A stretch of 64,000 bases of DNA from Prorocentrum cordatum. Taxonomy: Eukaryota; Sar; Dinophyceae; Prorocentrales; Prorocentraceae. Shown here piece by piece: positions 43,515 to 56,893 of the stretch. The translations under genes were made by a program, and so were the position numbers. Each line of letters starts with the position of its first letter. The first letter of the stretch is position 1. The stretch is from positions 268,269 through 332,268 of the forward strand of contig CAUYUJ010009502.1 in NCBI GenBank assembly GCA_963575745.1. The letters are read 5' to 3'. Under the pieces are notes generated by a model, which worked only from the letters and a program-made list of their open reading frames with translations, was not told the origin of the DNA and did no database searches.

Positions 43515-44080
43515 TTTGGCCCAAGATGGCTCCATGATGGCCCCGATGCCCCAAGACGACTCAAGATAGCCGCAGATGGTCCATGATAGATTCCGACATG
43601 CCTCCGAGGAGCTCCAAGATGGTCACAAGACGGTTCCAAGCGCTTCCTGAGCCCCCCAAGGAACCCCGAAGAGGCCAAAGTCGCCCCAAAAGCAAAGGAA
43701 CTGCAATGAGGCTTGCCTTCTCGCCTGGTCGCCTCCGATGGGCACCTGAGGCCTGAAGATGGCCCCAATATAGCCTCACAGAGCGCGTTGCGGGAAGCCC
43801 ACGAGGGTCCCAAGACAGCCCAAGACGCTCACTAGATGCCCACAAGAAGCCCCCAAGAGGGCTCCAAGAGGAGCCTCAGGAGGGCGGAATTAGCCCCCCA
43901 CCCCGCTTGAGCCATGGGGCCCAAGAGCGCACCCAAAAGGCTCCAACACCCCCAAGATACCCGCAGGAGGGCACCCCGAGAGCCCCCACAACAGCCCCAC
44001 GAGGGCCCCAAGACGGCCCCAAGCGGGCACCAAGAAGACCCCCAAATAGACCCAAGAACCCTCCGAAAAAAAAACATCAA
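43515..44080 (+). repeat. CCAAGATGGCCCC-type minisatellite
   Basis: Units of 15-20 bp (CCCAAGATGGCTCC, CCAAGACGGCCCC, CCCCCAAGAGGGC), the same family as 33290-33800. Confidence 0.8.
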
Positions 44081-44099
44081 AACATAAGATCCGTGTAAC

Positions 44100-44490
44100 C
44101 CTCCTCCTGCTTATCCTCCTCCTGTCCCCTTCGTCCTCCTCCTCCTCGTCCTCCTCCTCCTGACCCTCGTCGTCCTCCTCCTCCTCCTCCTCCTCCTCCT
44201 CCTCGTCCTCCTCCTCCTCCTCCTCCTTCTCGTCCTCCTCCTCCTCCTCCTCCTCCTCCTCCTCCTCATCCTGCTCCTCCTCCTCCTCTCCTTCTCCTGC
44301 TCCTGACCCTCCTCCTCCTACTGCTCCTCCTCGTTTTCCTCATCATCCTTCTCGTCCTCCTCCTCATCATCATCCTCCTCCTTATCCTCCTCATCCTCCT
44401 GACCCTCCTCCTCCTCCTCCTCGTCCTCCTCCTCCTGACCCTATTCTTCCTCCTGCTCCTCGTCGGTTTCCTCCTCATCCTCCCCCCCAT
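44100..44490 (+). repeat. TCC/CTC polypyrimidine array
   Basis: About 390 bp of CTCCTC with CTGACC, CGTC and CATC interruptions. It is a long polypyrimidine strand on plus, able to form triplex DNA. Confidence 0.9.
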
Positions 44491-44850
44491 CCTTCAACCT
44501 CCTCGCCCAAAAGTAACTCTCCTGGGCATCGTTTATGCATGGGCTGATGGGGAAACGCGAAGCGCCAATACATGTATTGGACCCACACATCAGGGTACCA
44601 AGATCACTCTGGGAACGGAATGGCCGCCACTATCGCAGGGCACGCACCGATGTCCGTCATTGAGAGAAGATCCAGAGAAGGAAACGAAAGCGGGGAGATC
44701 AGTGAGAGGGGACGTGGCTAAATCCGCCGCCGTGCCTGTGGGCACGGAGTGGGCGTGTCCTCAGGTCCTGGGCCCAATCCTCTAAGCTTCGCTCCTCACA
44801 CTGAGGAGTCGTTAAGGGGCCCTGACCCATAATTCACACATCTCCCGGGC
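44491..44850. other. No gene seen
   Basis: Unique sequence. GGGCTGATGGGGAAACGCGAAGCG at 44550-44573 resembles GGGCTGGTGGGGATACGCGAAG at 58960, in both cases beside a CCAAGA minisatellite, so a short dispersed word flanks these arrays. Confidence 0.4.
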
Positions 44851-44869
44851 ATGGCGCGTGCCCCTTCGC

Positions 44870-45560
44870 GTACCCCCTGGGCTTCGGGAAGTGCTGTCGC
44901 ATCAATTCTTGGGGCCCGAGTGGACCCCAAGACGGACCAAGAGGGCCCCAAGAGGCCCCCCAAGACGGTTCAAGAGGGCCCCGAGTCGCCGAAAGATCGC
45001 TCCAAGACGCTCAAGATGGCCCCCAGACGGCCCAAGAGGCCTCCAAGACACCCAAAGAGGCCTCCAAAAGGCCTCCCAAGAGGGCCCCTAGAGGCCAAAA
45101 TCGTTGACTTTCCTTCGGTGTTTGATGGATTTGGGTGTTCTCAACTTTTCAGCTTCCCGACGCTCCCAGACGGCCCTAGAGGCCCCCCAAACCGCCCCAA
45201 CACGGCCCAAGAAGCCGCCAAGAGGGCCCCAGAACAGCCCAATAGGGCCCCAAGAAAGCCCAAGAGGTGCCCAAAACAGCCCCAGAGGGCCCCAAGACGG
45301 TCCCAAAAGGAGCCCAAGAGATGGAACACGAACCGAAAATCCGATATGTCCGCCCCAAGAGGCCCCCAGGAGGCCCCAGGAGGCGCCCAGGAGGACCCAC
45401 GAGGCCCCCAGGAGGCCCACAAGAGGCCCCAAGAGGCCCTCAAGAGGCGCAAAACAGGCCCCAAAAGGGCCCGAAACGGCCCCCACGAGGCGTCCAAACT
45501 GCCTCCAAGAGGCCCCCGAGAGGCCTCCTACGAGATCCCGACGAACATCCAATAGGCTTC
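44870..45560 (+). repeat. CCCCAAGAGGCC minisatellite with one AT-rich spacer
   Basis: Short CCAAGA/GGCCCC units. At 45095-45160 a spacer (GCCAAAATCGTTGACTTTCC, GTTTGATGGATTTGGGTGTT) interrupts the array. Comparable spacers are at 58230, 58320, 60225 and 60590. Confidence 0.8.
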
Positions 45561-45755
45561 ACACCCACAACTCAGGCACGGTGGCGAAATGGGCCGAAGG
45601 CCATGAGATACGATGCCTGCCTTGACGGCGTAAGCCATGTTTTTCTTGCACCGCGTGAGCCGTCCGCCCTTGAACCGTCTCAGCTCTGTGAGGTACCTAG
45701 AGTCTGCTTTTAGGTCGGGTATGTCCCTCTACAGGCTGGCCTTGGAATATATACG

Positions 45756-45825
45756 TATACACATATATGTATATATATATATATACTAGAACCATCGCGC
45801 GCGCTCAAGTTCTAGCTAGGGTCAT
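45756..45825 (+). repeat. (TA)n joined to a conserved CCATCGCGCGCGCT tail, copy 1
   Basis: A TATATA run is followed by ACTAGAACCATCGCGCGCGC and TCAAGTTCTAGCTAGG. Nearly the same order is at 57796-57872. The sequence between the minisatellite at 44870-45560 and this point is unique. Confidence 0.7.
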
Positions 45826-46525
45826 GATCATCGTCATCATTGTCATCCTCATCTCCGTTATCTTTATCGTCATCGTCATGGTCATGATCACCTTCACCAT
45901 CACCATCACAACAATCATCATTATCACCAGTATTACCAGCATCGTGATCACCATCGCCATCACCGTCATCGTACGTTTCAGCATCATCCACATCATCAAC
46001 ATTTTGTTGGTCGTCGTCGGCGTCGTCGGCGGCATAGTCATCGTCATCATTATCAGCGTCATCGCCGTTATCATCCCCGGTCCACTGCAGTCCCCTTACC
46101 CTCCCCCTCTTCCCGTTCTCCCTCTTCCCATCATCTTATACTAATCCTTTTCCTCGTCGGCGTCTCCCTGAAAGGGATCCATGTTCCTTCACCTCCTCAT
46201 TCTCTTCTTCCTCCCTGTCTTCCCCGCTCTTCGGTGTGTCCTTCCTTGTGTTCCTTCCACCTTCTTCACCTCCTTCCTCCTCTCGAGCACTCTTCATCCT
46301 GCGCTCCCCTTCCCTCCTCGTCCTCAGTATCCCTCCCCGAGCCAGAGAATCAGAGAACAAAATAACCTTACAAGAACAATGTCCCTCCTTCTCCTCCTCA
46401 TCCTCCTCCTCCTCTCCTTCCTCCTCCTCATCATCTCCTCTGCTCCTTCCTCCTCCTCCTCCTCCTCCTTCCCTCCTCCTCCTCCTCATCCTCCCTCTCT
46501 TTCTTTCAACGTACCCAGTACACGG
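45826..46525 (+). repeat. ATC trinucleotide array followed by TCC polypyrimidine
   Basis: 45826-46078 is ATC/GTC/ACC-rich. 46085-46330 is pyrimidine-rich and 46380-46510 is CTCCTC. Open frames here (polyisoleucine, polyserine) are repeat artefacts. Confidence 0.85.
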
Positions 46526-46529
46526 GTGC

Positions 46530-48720
46530 CTACTGGAACGCGTGCCGGGAGCCTTTTGGGAAGCATTGTGGCAGTCTCTGGAGCCTCTCCGGGCCTTCCT
46601 TTGGAGTCCTTTGGGGCCTTTGTTAGCCGTCTGAGGGCCCATTTCGGAAGTTCCGGGTCCCTCTTGGCTCGTCGTGGGAAGCTCAGCTCGTCTTGGGGCC
46701 CTCGTGGAGCCCTCTCCGACCATGTAGGAATCCTCTGGTGGCCCTTCGGGCTTCCTGGGGGCTCTCATGGGCCGTCTTGTAGCTCTTCTGTCCCGCTTGA
46801 AGCTCTCTTCAGCCCAACTTGGAACCCTCTTTGGGGCCTCTGGGGCCGTCTGAGGCCCATTTTGATAACCCCTTGGGCCGTCGCGACCGCTGGTAGGACT
46901 GAAAAGCGAAGCTCCCAGAAATATGCGTTTTCCATAGGAAATGCTTGGTTTTTGCCCTTGGAGGGCCTTCTCAGCGGCCTCTTGGACTGTCGTGGGGGTC
47001 ATTTTGGGCCTTGTGGTCCGTCTGGGAGCCCATTTCGGCTGTCCCAAGTCCCTCTTGGCATGTCATGGGTAGCTGAGCCGTCTTGGGGCCATCATGGAGC
47101 CCTTTCCGACCATGTAGGGATCCTCCTGTGGCTCTCTCGGGTCCCCTGGGGACTCTCGGGCTGTCTTGTGCTGCTCGACGCTCTCTCGAGGCCTGTCTTG
47201 GAGCCCTCTTGGGGGCCTCGTGGACCGTGTGGCGCTGATTTGGGGAGCCTTTGGGGCCGACGTGGCCGCCAATGCAACGTAAGAAGCGAATATTATAGAA
47301 ATGCACGGTTTTCCATAGGGGAATGCTCGTTTTTGGAACCCGGGAGCCTTCTCAGCGGCTTCCTGAGCCGTCTTCAGGGAGACCTGGTAGGCCGTTTTTT
47401 GGACCCTCTGGGAGCCCAGCTCGGCCGTTCCAGGTCCCTCTTCGCCCGTCATGGGGACCTGAGCCTGTCTTGGGGCCCTCGGGGGGCCCTCTCCAACCAT
47501 GTAGGGATCCTCCGGTGGCCCCCTTGTGGTTCCTGAGTACTCTCTTGGGCCGTCTTGGGGCTCTCTTGTGCCCCTCTCGGGGGGCCTCTTGGGCCGTCTG
47601 GGGCTCATTTGGGGAGCCTCTGGGGCCGTCGCGGCCGCTGGTAGGACTGAAAAGCAAATATCCAAGAAATATACTTTTTCCCATGGGAAATGCTTGGTTT
47701 TTGCCCTTGGAGGGCCTTCTTGGCGGCCCCTTGGACCGTCTTGAATGCCTTTGTGGCTGTCTGGGAGCCCACTTCGGCTGTCCCAAGCCCCTCTTGGCAT
47801 GTCATGGGTAGCTGAGCCGTCTTGGGGCCATCATGGAGCCCTCTCCGACCATGTAGGGATCCTCCGGTGGCTCCTTCGGGCCCCCTGGGGACTCTCTCGG
47901 GCTGTTTTGGAGCTCTCTTGTGCTGCTCGACGCTCTCTCGAGGCCTGTCTTGGAGCCCTCTTGGGGGCCTCGTGGACCGTGTGGCACCGATTTGGGAAGC
48001 CTTTGGGGCCGACGTGGCCGCCGATAGAACCTAAGAAGCGAACATCATAGAGATGTACGTTTTTTCATTGGGAATACTCGCTTTTTCCGCCCGGGAGCCT
48101 TCTCAGCGGCCTCCTGGGCCGTCTTCAGGGAGACCTGGTAGGCCGTTTTTTGAACCCTCTGGGAGCCCACTTCGGCCGTTCCAGGTCCCTCTTCGGCCGC
48201 CATGGGGACCTGAGCCCGTCTTGGGGCCCTCTGGGGCCCTCCCCGACCATGTAGGGATCCTCCGGTGGCCCCATCGGGGTTCCTGGGCATTCTCTTGGGC
48301 CGGGTTGAAGCTCCCTTGTGCTGCTTCTCATCAGGCCGTCTGGGGGCCCTCTTGGGAGCCTCGTGGGCCATCTGGGGCCGTCGCGGCCGCGGGTAGGACT
48401 GAAAAGCAAATCAATATCGAAGAAATATACGTTTTCCCATGGGAAACGCTTGGTTTTTGCCCTTGGAGGAGGGCCTTCTCGGCGGCCTCTGGGACCGTCT
48501 TGAATGCCTTTGTGGCCGTCTAGCAGCAAAAGTCTAGGGCTGTCTTCGAGCGCTCGTGGCCCGTCCTGAAGCCATCTCAGTGCGCTCTTCAGCCACCTTC
48601 CAGACAACCTGGGGCGCTTTTTGGCCGCCTCTTGGGCCAGCTTGGGAGCCTCTCGGGAGGTCCGGGGCCCCGTCTGAACCCTCTTGGATCCCCCCCGCCC
48701 CCCCATGCGAACCTGAGGCC
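46530..48720 (-). repeat. CTTGGGGCC minisatellite in higher-order units of about 350-400 bp
   Basis: Short GGGGCCNTCTTGGGG units are organised in larger copies. CCGACCATGTAGGGATCCTC recurs at about 46718, 47108, 47495, 47847 and 48244. Each large unit also contains an AT-richer block near AATATACGTTTTCCCATGGG and AAATGCTTGGTTTTTGCCCT (46920, 47300, 47665, 48050, 48415). Two sub-types alternate irregularly. This is the opposite orientation to the arrays at 33290 and 44870. Confidence 0.8.
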
Positions 48721-48749
48721 GCAGTTTTGGGCCCTCCACCGGCCTACTC

Positions 48750-49985
<1,236 letters not shown>

Positions 49986-49986
<1 letters not shown>

Positions 49987-50690
49987 CTGGTCTTGAACAT
50001 TCCTCCTGTAGAAGGACGTGCCCTACTGAAGGCTGTTAACCCCATCTCTCGTGCCCACGTCGCATCGCCAGGTGTCCTGCGAATACCAGGGCGTGGAGCG
50101 TTTTCCACAGTCGCTCAAAATCGATCCCCAGACCTCTCCCACACACCATCCTGACAGGTCCTTCGAGCTGCGCCCAGCCTTGGCCGCGAGGGGGGCAGAC
50201 GGAAGCCCAAAAGTCGGATCGGGAAGGCGCGTGGGAGGAACACTTTACCTCAAGGACCGGCTCAACGGATCAAAACCCCAAGAGACACAGCATTGCCTGC
50301 ACAGGGGAAGGGAGGACATGAGAACGCAGGCCGAAAGCACCTGATTGTGAACCTGCCCGGACCATCGGCGTCGCCACGCCGCGGCGCCAGAGAGGGCAGG
50401 CCGAGCGGCAGCCGCGGCGCGGCCGGCCGCGGCCTCCCCGAGGCCAGGGCCGATCAGCTTCTTGTGGGCGTTGATGAGATCCAAAGAGCTGTCCTCGGGG
50501 CGAGGAGACACCGCGGGAACGGGGGATGGAGGCGCAGGAAAGACGAAGCGGAAGAAGGGCGGGGGAGGTGCAGGTGGAAATGGGGGCTGAAAGCAGGGAT
50601 GGATGATAAAGGAGAGGGGACGAAGGACGGAGAAGAGGTTCAGGAACCCGTGCTCGGAGCGCGGGGAAGCGCCGCTTCCACCTGCACACG
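49986..50690. other. No gene seen
   Basis: Unique GC-rich sequence. TCCTGTAGAAGGA at 50004-50016 recurs in the hairpin at 63920. No domain recognised on either strand. Confidence 0.35.
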
Positions 50691-50691
50691 T

Positions 50692-50729
<38 letters not shown>

Positions 50730-50736
50730 AGGCACG

Positions 50737-50780
<44 letters not shown>

Positions 50781-50831
50781 CACACCACACACACACACAC
50801 ACACACACCACACACACGCACACACGCACCA

Positions 50832-50867
<36 letters not shown>

Positions 50868-50880
50868 CACGCACACACAC

Positions 50881-50964
<84 letters not shown>

Positions 50965-51052
50965 GCACGCACGCACACACGCACGCACACGCACACGCAC
51001 ACGCACACGCACACGCACACGCACACGCACACGCACACGCACACGCACACCA

Positions 51053-51118
<66 letters not shown>
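50691..51118 (+). repeat. (CA)n and (CGCA)n array
   Basis: About 430 bp of CA with blocks of CGCA (50826-50870, 50959-50990) and CACGCA (50990-51050). Confidence 0.93.
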
Positions 51119-53530
51119 TCATACACACTTTTTTGCGTCGGCGGCTAGGCATAAGGACTGTAGGGCGTCGGTAGGATAAACGAACACGAAGTAGGCCGCG
51201 AAGCACGAAAGGGGAGGAGTAGGACGCCCGGCGGTGGCGGGAGGGAAACGGAAGCCGGGCCCGCTCAGAGCAGGGTCAGCCGCGCGGCAGGGCGGCGCCC
51301 AGGGTGGGGGCCAGCAGCAGCGGGGCGGCAGCTGGGAGGGGGGAAGCCAGCATGGCGAGCTGCCAGGCAGCAGGCTGAGCCAGGGGGCAGGGCCCAGCAA
51401 AAGCTGGAGGCGAAGGCGCGCACGCAGCGCCGAGGGCCAGCGTGCGCCGAGGGCGAGCCTCACGCGAGCACCTGGGCCCGCGGCGACGAGTGCGAGACCG
51501 CCTGGGGGCACGGGGCCGGCCTGGAAACCAAGCCAAGCAAAGAGGCGGGCGGGGCGGGGCGCAGGCGGCAAAACTAGCCCGGGCACCGGGGCGGAGCGGG
51601 GGCGGGCCCAGAGGGCCAACGGCTGCCCCGAACTGATCGAGGGCGGCGAGGGGGAAACAACAGACACAAAGAGCCATCGCGCCGATGGGGGCCGAGGTCG
51701 CGCGCGACCTGCGAGGCGACTCCGGGGGCCTAAGCAGAACACCTCCAGATGCTGGAGCCGGCCTCGGCGAGGCAAGGCGAGAGAAGCGAGAGGGGGCAAG
51801 GGCGCAGCGGCCACCCCCAAAGCAGGCAGAGACGGCGGAGGACCGCCGAAGCTGGCGGGCCAAGGCAGCGGGGGGGGGGCACCGAACAGGTGCACGACTT
51901 CGGCAAACAGACCCTCAGCGAGGGAGCTGGGGGCGCGCCAGAGCGGGCCACCCAGGAGCAGAATTCGGCGCGGTCAGGCCGGGGCTCGCCCTGGGCGACG
52001 ACGCCCGCCAACCTCGAGCGAGGGCGGCAGAGCGACGGCCTGAGAGACGAGGCGGCGGCGCCCGAGCCAAAGAAAGGCGCGGCCCACGGCGCCCAGGATG
52101 GGCAGCGGCGGGGCGGAAGGGAGGGAGGGCGCGCGGAGGGGCGGGGCGAAGGCGGCAAGACCACCCCAGCGCCCGATGCCCCGATGGCCGGCGAGCCAGC
52201 CGGCGGGCCGGCTGGCAGCAGAAGAAGCGAAGCCGCAGCGCGGAAGGCTCACGCGCGCCCCCACCCTCGGAGGACCGCGTCCGCAACCAGGACGGCGTGG
52301 CGGACACGCAGCAGCCAAACGCGAGCAGGACTGCGGCGCCCGGACCACTCGGCGCCGGCGTGCGCCAGGCGCGGCAGTCGGGGGGGGGGGGGGCAGGCGC
52401 GGGCCCGCGGGCGGGGCGACGCGGGAGGCGCGCCGAGCTGGCGCGCTGGAGCGAGACGAGCGGCCCGCCCGCTCGGGCGGCGGGCGGGCACGGGGGGGAG
52501 GCGCGCGAAGGCGGGGAGCAGCAGCTCGACCTGGATCAAGGTTTACGCTGCCGGGGGCAGGGGGGGGCGGTAAGGCACGCGCGCGGGGCGGTCGCTACCT
52601 CGGAAATCACCGGCCTCCGCGCGCCTCTGCGCGGGGGAAGGGCGGTCGAGGCGTGCTCGGCGGTCGGCCGGGTCTTCCAACCAGGCTCGTCGAGGGTTTC
52701 GGCCGGCGCAAGCAAGGCCCGCCGTCGGACTGTTCCGCCCGCAACGCTCCGCGCCTGCGCGGGGGGCGGCCGGGGGCCGGGCGGCGCCTCCCCCTGGCGC
52801 GCCGGGCCCCCAAAAGAACGCGGGTCGGGAAACGGTGCCCAATCGGGGGCGTCGCCGCGCGGCGGGGCGGGGGGGGCGGGGAAAGACGCGCCCGCGGCAG
52901 CTCGCCGGGGGGGCCCGTTCCCCGGCCCGCCCCGGCGGTCAGCGCGCAGTGGGCCAGCTCCGCTGGAAGCGCCCCCACCCGCGGCGGCGCCTGCCGTTTG
53001 CGGGGCAGGCAGCTGAGAGCCGCGGGCCCGGGCAGAGCTGGGCGGGCGGGCGGGGGCCGCTTGGGCCAGGGCGGCGCGCGGTCAGGCCCCGACTGGAGCA
53101 AAAGCTCCGTCGCGGGCGCCCGCGCTGTCGGCGTGGGCGGGGGGGGCGCCAGTGTCGTCGCGGATGGACCGCTGTCGCCTCTGCCCAGTGCGCGAGTCGC
53201 GCCCCGCTAGCTGGGGGGCCTGCAGGTCGCGGTGGCTTGCCGACTCCACGCAGCCAAGCAGCAGCTCCCGGCTGCACCGACAACCGCCTGCCTGCACTCG
53301 CCCCACATGGCAGACATGTCGCGGCCACCTGAGGGCGCGAGTGGCAACGCCGGCCGCGCAGGTAGCTGACGAGGCGAGCCAGCGCGGCGCGCCCCCACTC
53401 GGCGCCCCTCGGGGCCCCGGACTCGAGGACGGCGGCTCTGGAAATGCCGGAGAGGAAGTCCTGCAGAGGGGCCCCGGCCGCGCCCTGGGGTCGCGCCGGG
53501 CCCCCTGACGCGCGAGGGCGACGCCGCGTC
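51119..53530. other. GC-rich region without a recognised gene
   Basis: Begins with the (CA)n-linked word TTTTTTGCGTCGGCGGCT. It is very G-rich on plus with GGCGGGCGG-type words, so five or six frames stay open at once (for instance plus 51685-53016). Composition, not selection, explains these frames; I found no motif. I cannot rule out an exon on either strand. Confidence 0.4.
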
Positions 53531-55298
53531 GTCAGCCGGCCCAGGTTCTCCAGGCGTCTTCGATCCGGGGGCGCAGAGCCCTGGCGCACGCTGTTACAAC
53601 GCGGGCGATGGAGTCGCCCGCCTTGGTCGCGGACAATTCCCACCCTGAGCGCGGGGCGGGCGGAGGGGTCGAGCGCTGGCTTAGGGGGTTGCCGGTGGGG
53701 CAAGGGAGCAGCGTCGCTCGGGCGACTAGTCCGCAGCCCCGCCGCCCCCCCCGCGGCGGGGGGCCGGCGGCGGGCGCCGACACGGCGCGGGGGCGCCCCG
53801 CCGGGCCAGTCGAGCGGCAGCAGCCGCCACCTCGGGTCGTGGCGGAGTGGGGGCGTCGGGGAGGGCTGGCGCGGGAGCGGTTGCCATTGCCGCCGCTCCG
53901 ACCCCTTGGCGGGCTGTCGCGGCTCCCAGACGCGCTGCTGCTCGGGGCGCGGCGGGGCGATTCCGGCCGACCCGACGTCGGCTCGGGCTCCGAGGCCGCG
54001 CGCTTTGCGTTCCTGGTTTGCTGGCGACGGACCGGGCTGACCGCCCGCGGGCGCCCGGCACCGGACGCGGGGGGGTCTCGCCCCAGGCGGCGGCTGGGCA
54101 GGCGGGAGCCGCGGCGCTGCATCGCTGGGGCGTCGGAGGCCGCGGCGCCCGATGCCCCGGCAGCGGCGGCGCCCGAGAATGCGCGGCGCGGGTCGACTGT
54201 CGCACGCGAGTCATCCTGGGCGCCCCTCTCGTCGGTAAGTGGGCAGTGGCTGACGGGCCGCAGAAGGGGCAGCGGCTGCGGGAGAGGCGGGGGGCGCGCT
54301 CGCTTCCAGCCGGCGGGGGCGGCGCAGGAGGGCACCTGGATCCAATCCGGGGCGAGGATGGCCTGGGCGCGGCTGGGGCGGGCGTCCCAGAGGTCCACAA
54401 GGCACCTCGCGTAGTGTCATGCGGCGTTCCCCCGCTTGTCTGCAAGGACGTGTTTGCGGTCGTGAAAGAGCGGGAGCGGGCGCCCGCGTCTGGGGCCTGG
54501 CTTCCAAGGCGGAAGATGAAGGTGCCCGGCGGGGTCTCTCCACATGGCCACTCGTGGAGGGGGTCGCCGCTGAGGCAGCGGTCGCAAATGCCGCGCCAGT
54601 AACCGCACCGGATAGCCCGCCCGAACCTGTCGTCGTCAGCACGCTGAACGGGGATGGCGGCGCCGGTGAAAGCGGAGCCCCGGTGGCAGCGCTGCGGGAG
54701 GGGCAGCGTCCACAGCGGAGCGCTTGCGTCGGGCATGGCCACGGGGGGGCTCGCCGGAAGAGGGCCCAGCGCGCGGCCGCCTTGATCGGGCGCCGTGGCG
54801 GCGACGTACCGTGAGGCCCAAGGCGCTCAGGTTCAGCCCCCAGCAGGCAAAGTAACCGACAGCCTTGCCCCCTCCTGTAGCACTCCAGACGACTGGCCGC
54901 CACCAGCTTTCTCGTCACAGGGTCAACCCATGTGCCCCCGTTACGCCCGCAGGCGTCGCAGAAGACGTGGGGGGTCTGGTCGGTCGTGTGAAAGAAATTG
55001 TCGCTCGCCTGCACAGGCGGCAGGAGAAGAATGGCACCCGGGAGTGCGCCCGTTGGGGGCGGGAGGTGTAGGTCCCTCCCAGAGCCAGGGAGCCCTCCTC
55101 CTAGGTATAGTGGGGTCTCGGAAGCGCGGCCATGTGGTAACAGCCCGATCGGCGAGCCGAGCAGGGCCTTGGACAAGGTTCAGACGGCGCATTAGTGTGA
55201 GTGAAGCGCTGAGAGGTCAGCTCGGGACGCGAGGTAGCCGCATGCCGCCACGGTGTGCCTGGGGTGGGAGTCGCCTGCAACCACTTCCTTTTACGTCT
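53531..55298 (-). other. Possible eroded coding region, minus strand, function unknown
   Basis: The minus strand carries cysteine-bearing stretches in several frames: HVFCDACGRNGGTWVDPVTR and LECYRRGQGCRLLCLLG at about 54860-54970, and CGYWRGICDRCLSGDPLHEW at about 54545-54605. The CxxC pairs hint at small zinc-binding folds. Frames change between stretches, so this is either a decayed gene or spliced exons. It lies downstream (minus) of the open frame at 55299-56150. No family recognised. Confidence 0.3.
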
Positions 55299-56150
55299 CT
55301 ATTTGCTGCTGCGGTTCGAGGTGGGGGTGGCGGTGCACCACGGTGACCAGCCTGGAGCAGGCCTTGATGAAGGTTTCGATGTGGGCGTGCAGCCGCCAGA
55401 GGCAACGTCTGTGAAATTGTGCGGCTCACCGAAGCTGCCACGAACGGGGAGCCGTGTTTTGTTGTACGGTGCGCAGATGCCCAAGCCTGCCCAGATCAGA
55501 ATGAGCATGATCACCAGGGTGGCGTGGGCCAGGGCCGCGCGATAGGTTCCCCTTGCGTGTTCGAAACTTGGTTGGCCCTGGCGGCGCTGTATTCGCAGGT
55601 AGCTCCATGCGCGGGGGGGGGACCTGATGGTGCCGACGGGGGGCTGGTCCACGGCTCGCCTCCATCGGCTGTCTGCACGTCGTCCGCGAGGCGGTGGGGG
55701 CAGCCTGTCCTCTGAAATGCCGACAGTCGGGTCAGTGCTGGGCTGTAGCCCTGCCACATGTAGTCGGCATGCCCAGGTGGCGGGGTACATGTAGTTGGAA
55801 GAGTCCAGCCCAAGGTCCCCGTCGTAGAACTAGCCGTTGTGGCTCACCATTTTGCGGCACTGCTCGAATAAGTCCTGGTGTGCATCGCCTGGGCCGTGCT
55901 GGTGGGGGTGTAAGCTGACGTAGTACAGGATATCCGCGGAAGCAGGGTCTTGCAGCAGTGCAGTACCAGTGTCTTGCAGTTCGTCGGCAAGCCTTTTCCA
56001 GCTGTGGCCTGGGGCCAGTCCGCCGTCGTAGAGGGTCTGGAAGCATAGGGCCCGCTGGTCGACCTTTTTCTGGGCCTTGCGTTCCTCGTTCCGCCTGTCC
56101 TGTTCAGCGGAAATCCGAGCCTGCTCGTCCTGGGCGTCACACGCACTCTC
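55299..56150 (-). pseudogene. Unrecognised open frame with one in-frame stop, minus strand
   Basis: A minus frame enters from the microsatellite at about 56150 and reads CDAQDEQARISAEQDRRNEE, KKVDQRALCFQTLYDGGLAP, SWKRLADELQDTGTALLQDP, DILYYVSLHPHQHGPGDAHQ and DLFEQCRKMVSHNG, then TAG at 55830-55832. It continues in the same frame as FYDGDLGLDSSNYMYPATWA to 55299. The first part looks like genuine protein (charged helix, then mixed composition). The part after about 55700 becomes Arg/Pro-rich and may be out of frame; a neighbouring frame gives HIETFIKACSRLVTVVHRHP. No domain or family recognised. Confidence 0.4.
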
Positions 56151-56775
56151 TCTCTCTCTCTCTCTCTTTCTCCCTCTCACAGACACACACACACACGCTT
56201 GTTTGGGGCGTCCCCGCTTCGCGCACAGCGTCGAAGCGTAGAAAATTGAAGATCGAAAAGCGGAAAACACGCGCGGCCAGCCCGCTCACAAGCCAAGGGC
56301 ACGGATCCTCCTATAGGGGACGAACTCTGGCACACACCCACACACACACGTTCCGATAACAATGCGGTGAATGACCTGCCGCGAACGATAGCAAGGGACA
56401 CGCTCTACCGCTATGATTACCGCCAGGCGTTCCTCGCGTGCGGACCGCGCAATAGCGACGCGGCGTGCAAAACAAATGAATCGCGCCAAGCTCGATAACA
56501 CGGACGGGGGCCCAGGATGGCGTACAGGAGGGAACGGTGACCCTTCAACTCTTGACATACGAAGGCGCCTGACAGACAGTGGAATATGGAAATCCAGCAC
56601 TGCTGAACTTCAGCGACCGATGGGTACGTGTGCCCACGGGAGGACACGCGAGCGTGGAGGCGGCGTTGTGTTCCTCCGCCGGCCAAGTGACGTCACCGCA
56701 CTGAGTGATAACGTCGGCCACAGGCTAACGTCAATGCCAATAGCGTCGCATGCGGTGGGCAGTACACAGCAGACA
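56151..56775. other. No gene seen; CT and CA tracts, then unique sequence
   Basis: 56145-56170 is (CT)n and 56180-56200 (CA)n, followed by a GCAGCGTCGAAGCGTAGAAA word that recurs at about 63340 (GCAGCGCCGAGGCGTAGAAA). The rest is unique. Confidence 0.4.
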
Positions 56776-56796
56776 CACACACACACACACAGACTC

Positions 56797-56837
<41 letters not shown>

Positions 56838-56893
56838 GCACGCACGCACGCACGCACACACACTAACGGACATACACACATACATACCCACAC
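56776..56893 (+). repeat. (CA)n and (CGCA)n microsatellite
   Basis: CA with a CGCA block at 56832-56860. It is followed by GCTTTTTACGTCGGCAGCTG, the same linked word as after the array at 51118. Confidence 0.9.

Noticed and set aside
51685-53210. Large plus open frames in GC-rich DNA
   Set aside because: Five or six frames are open together because stops are rare at this GC content; no motif in any.
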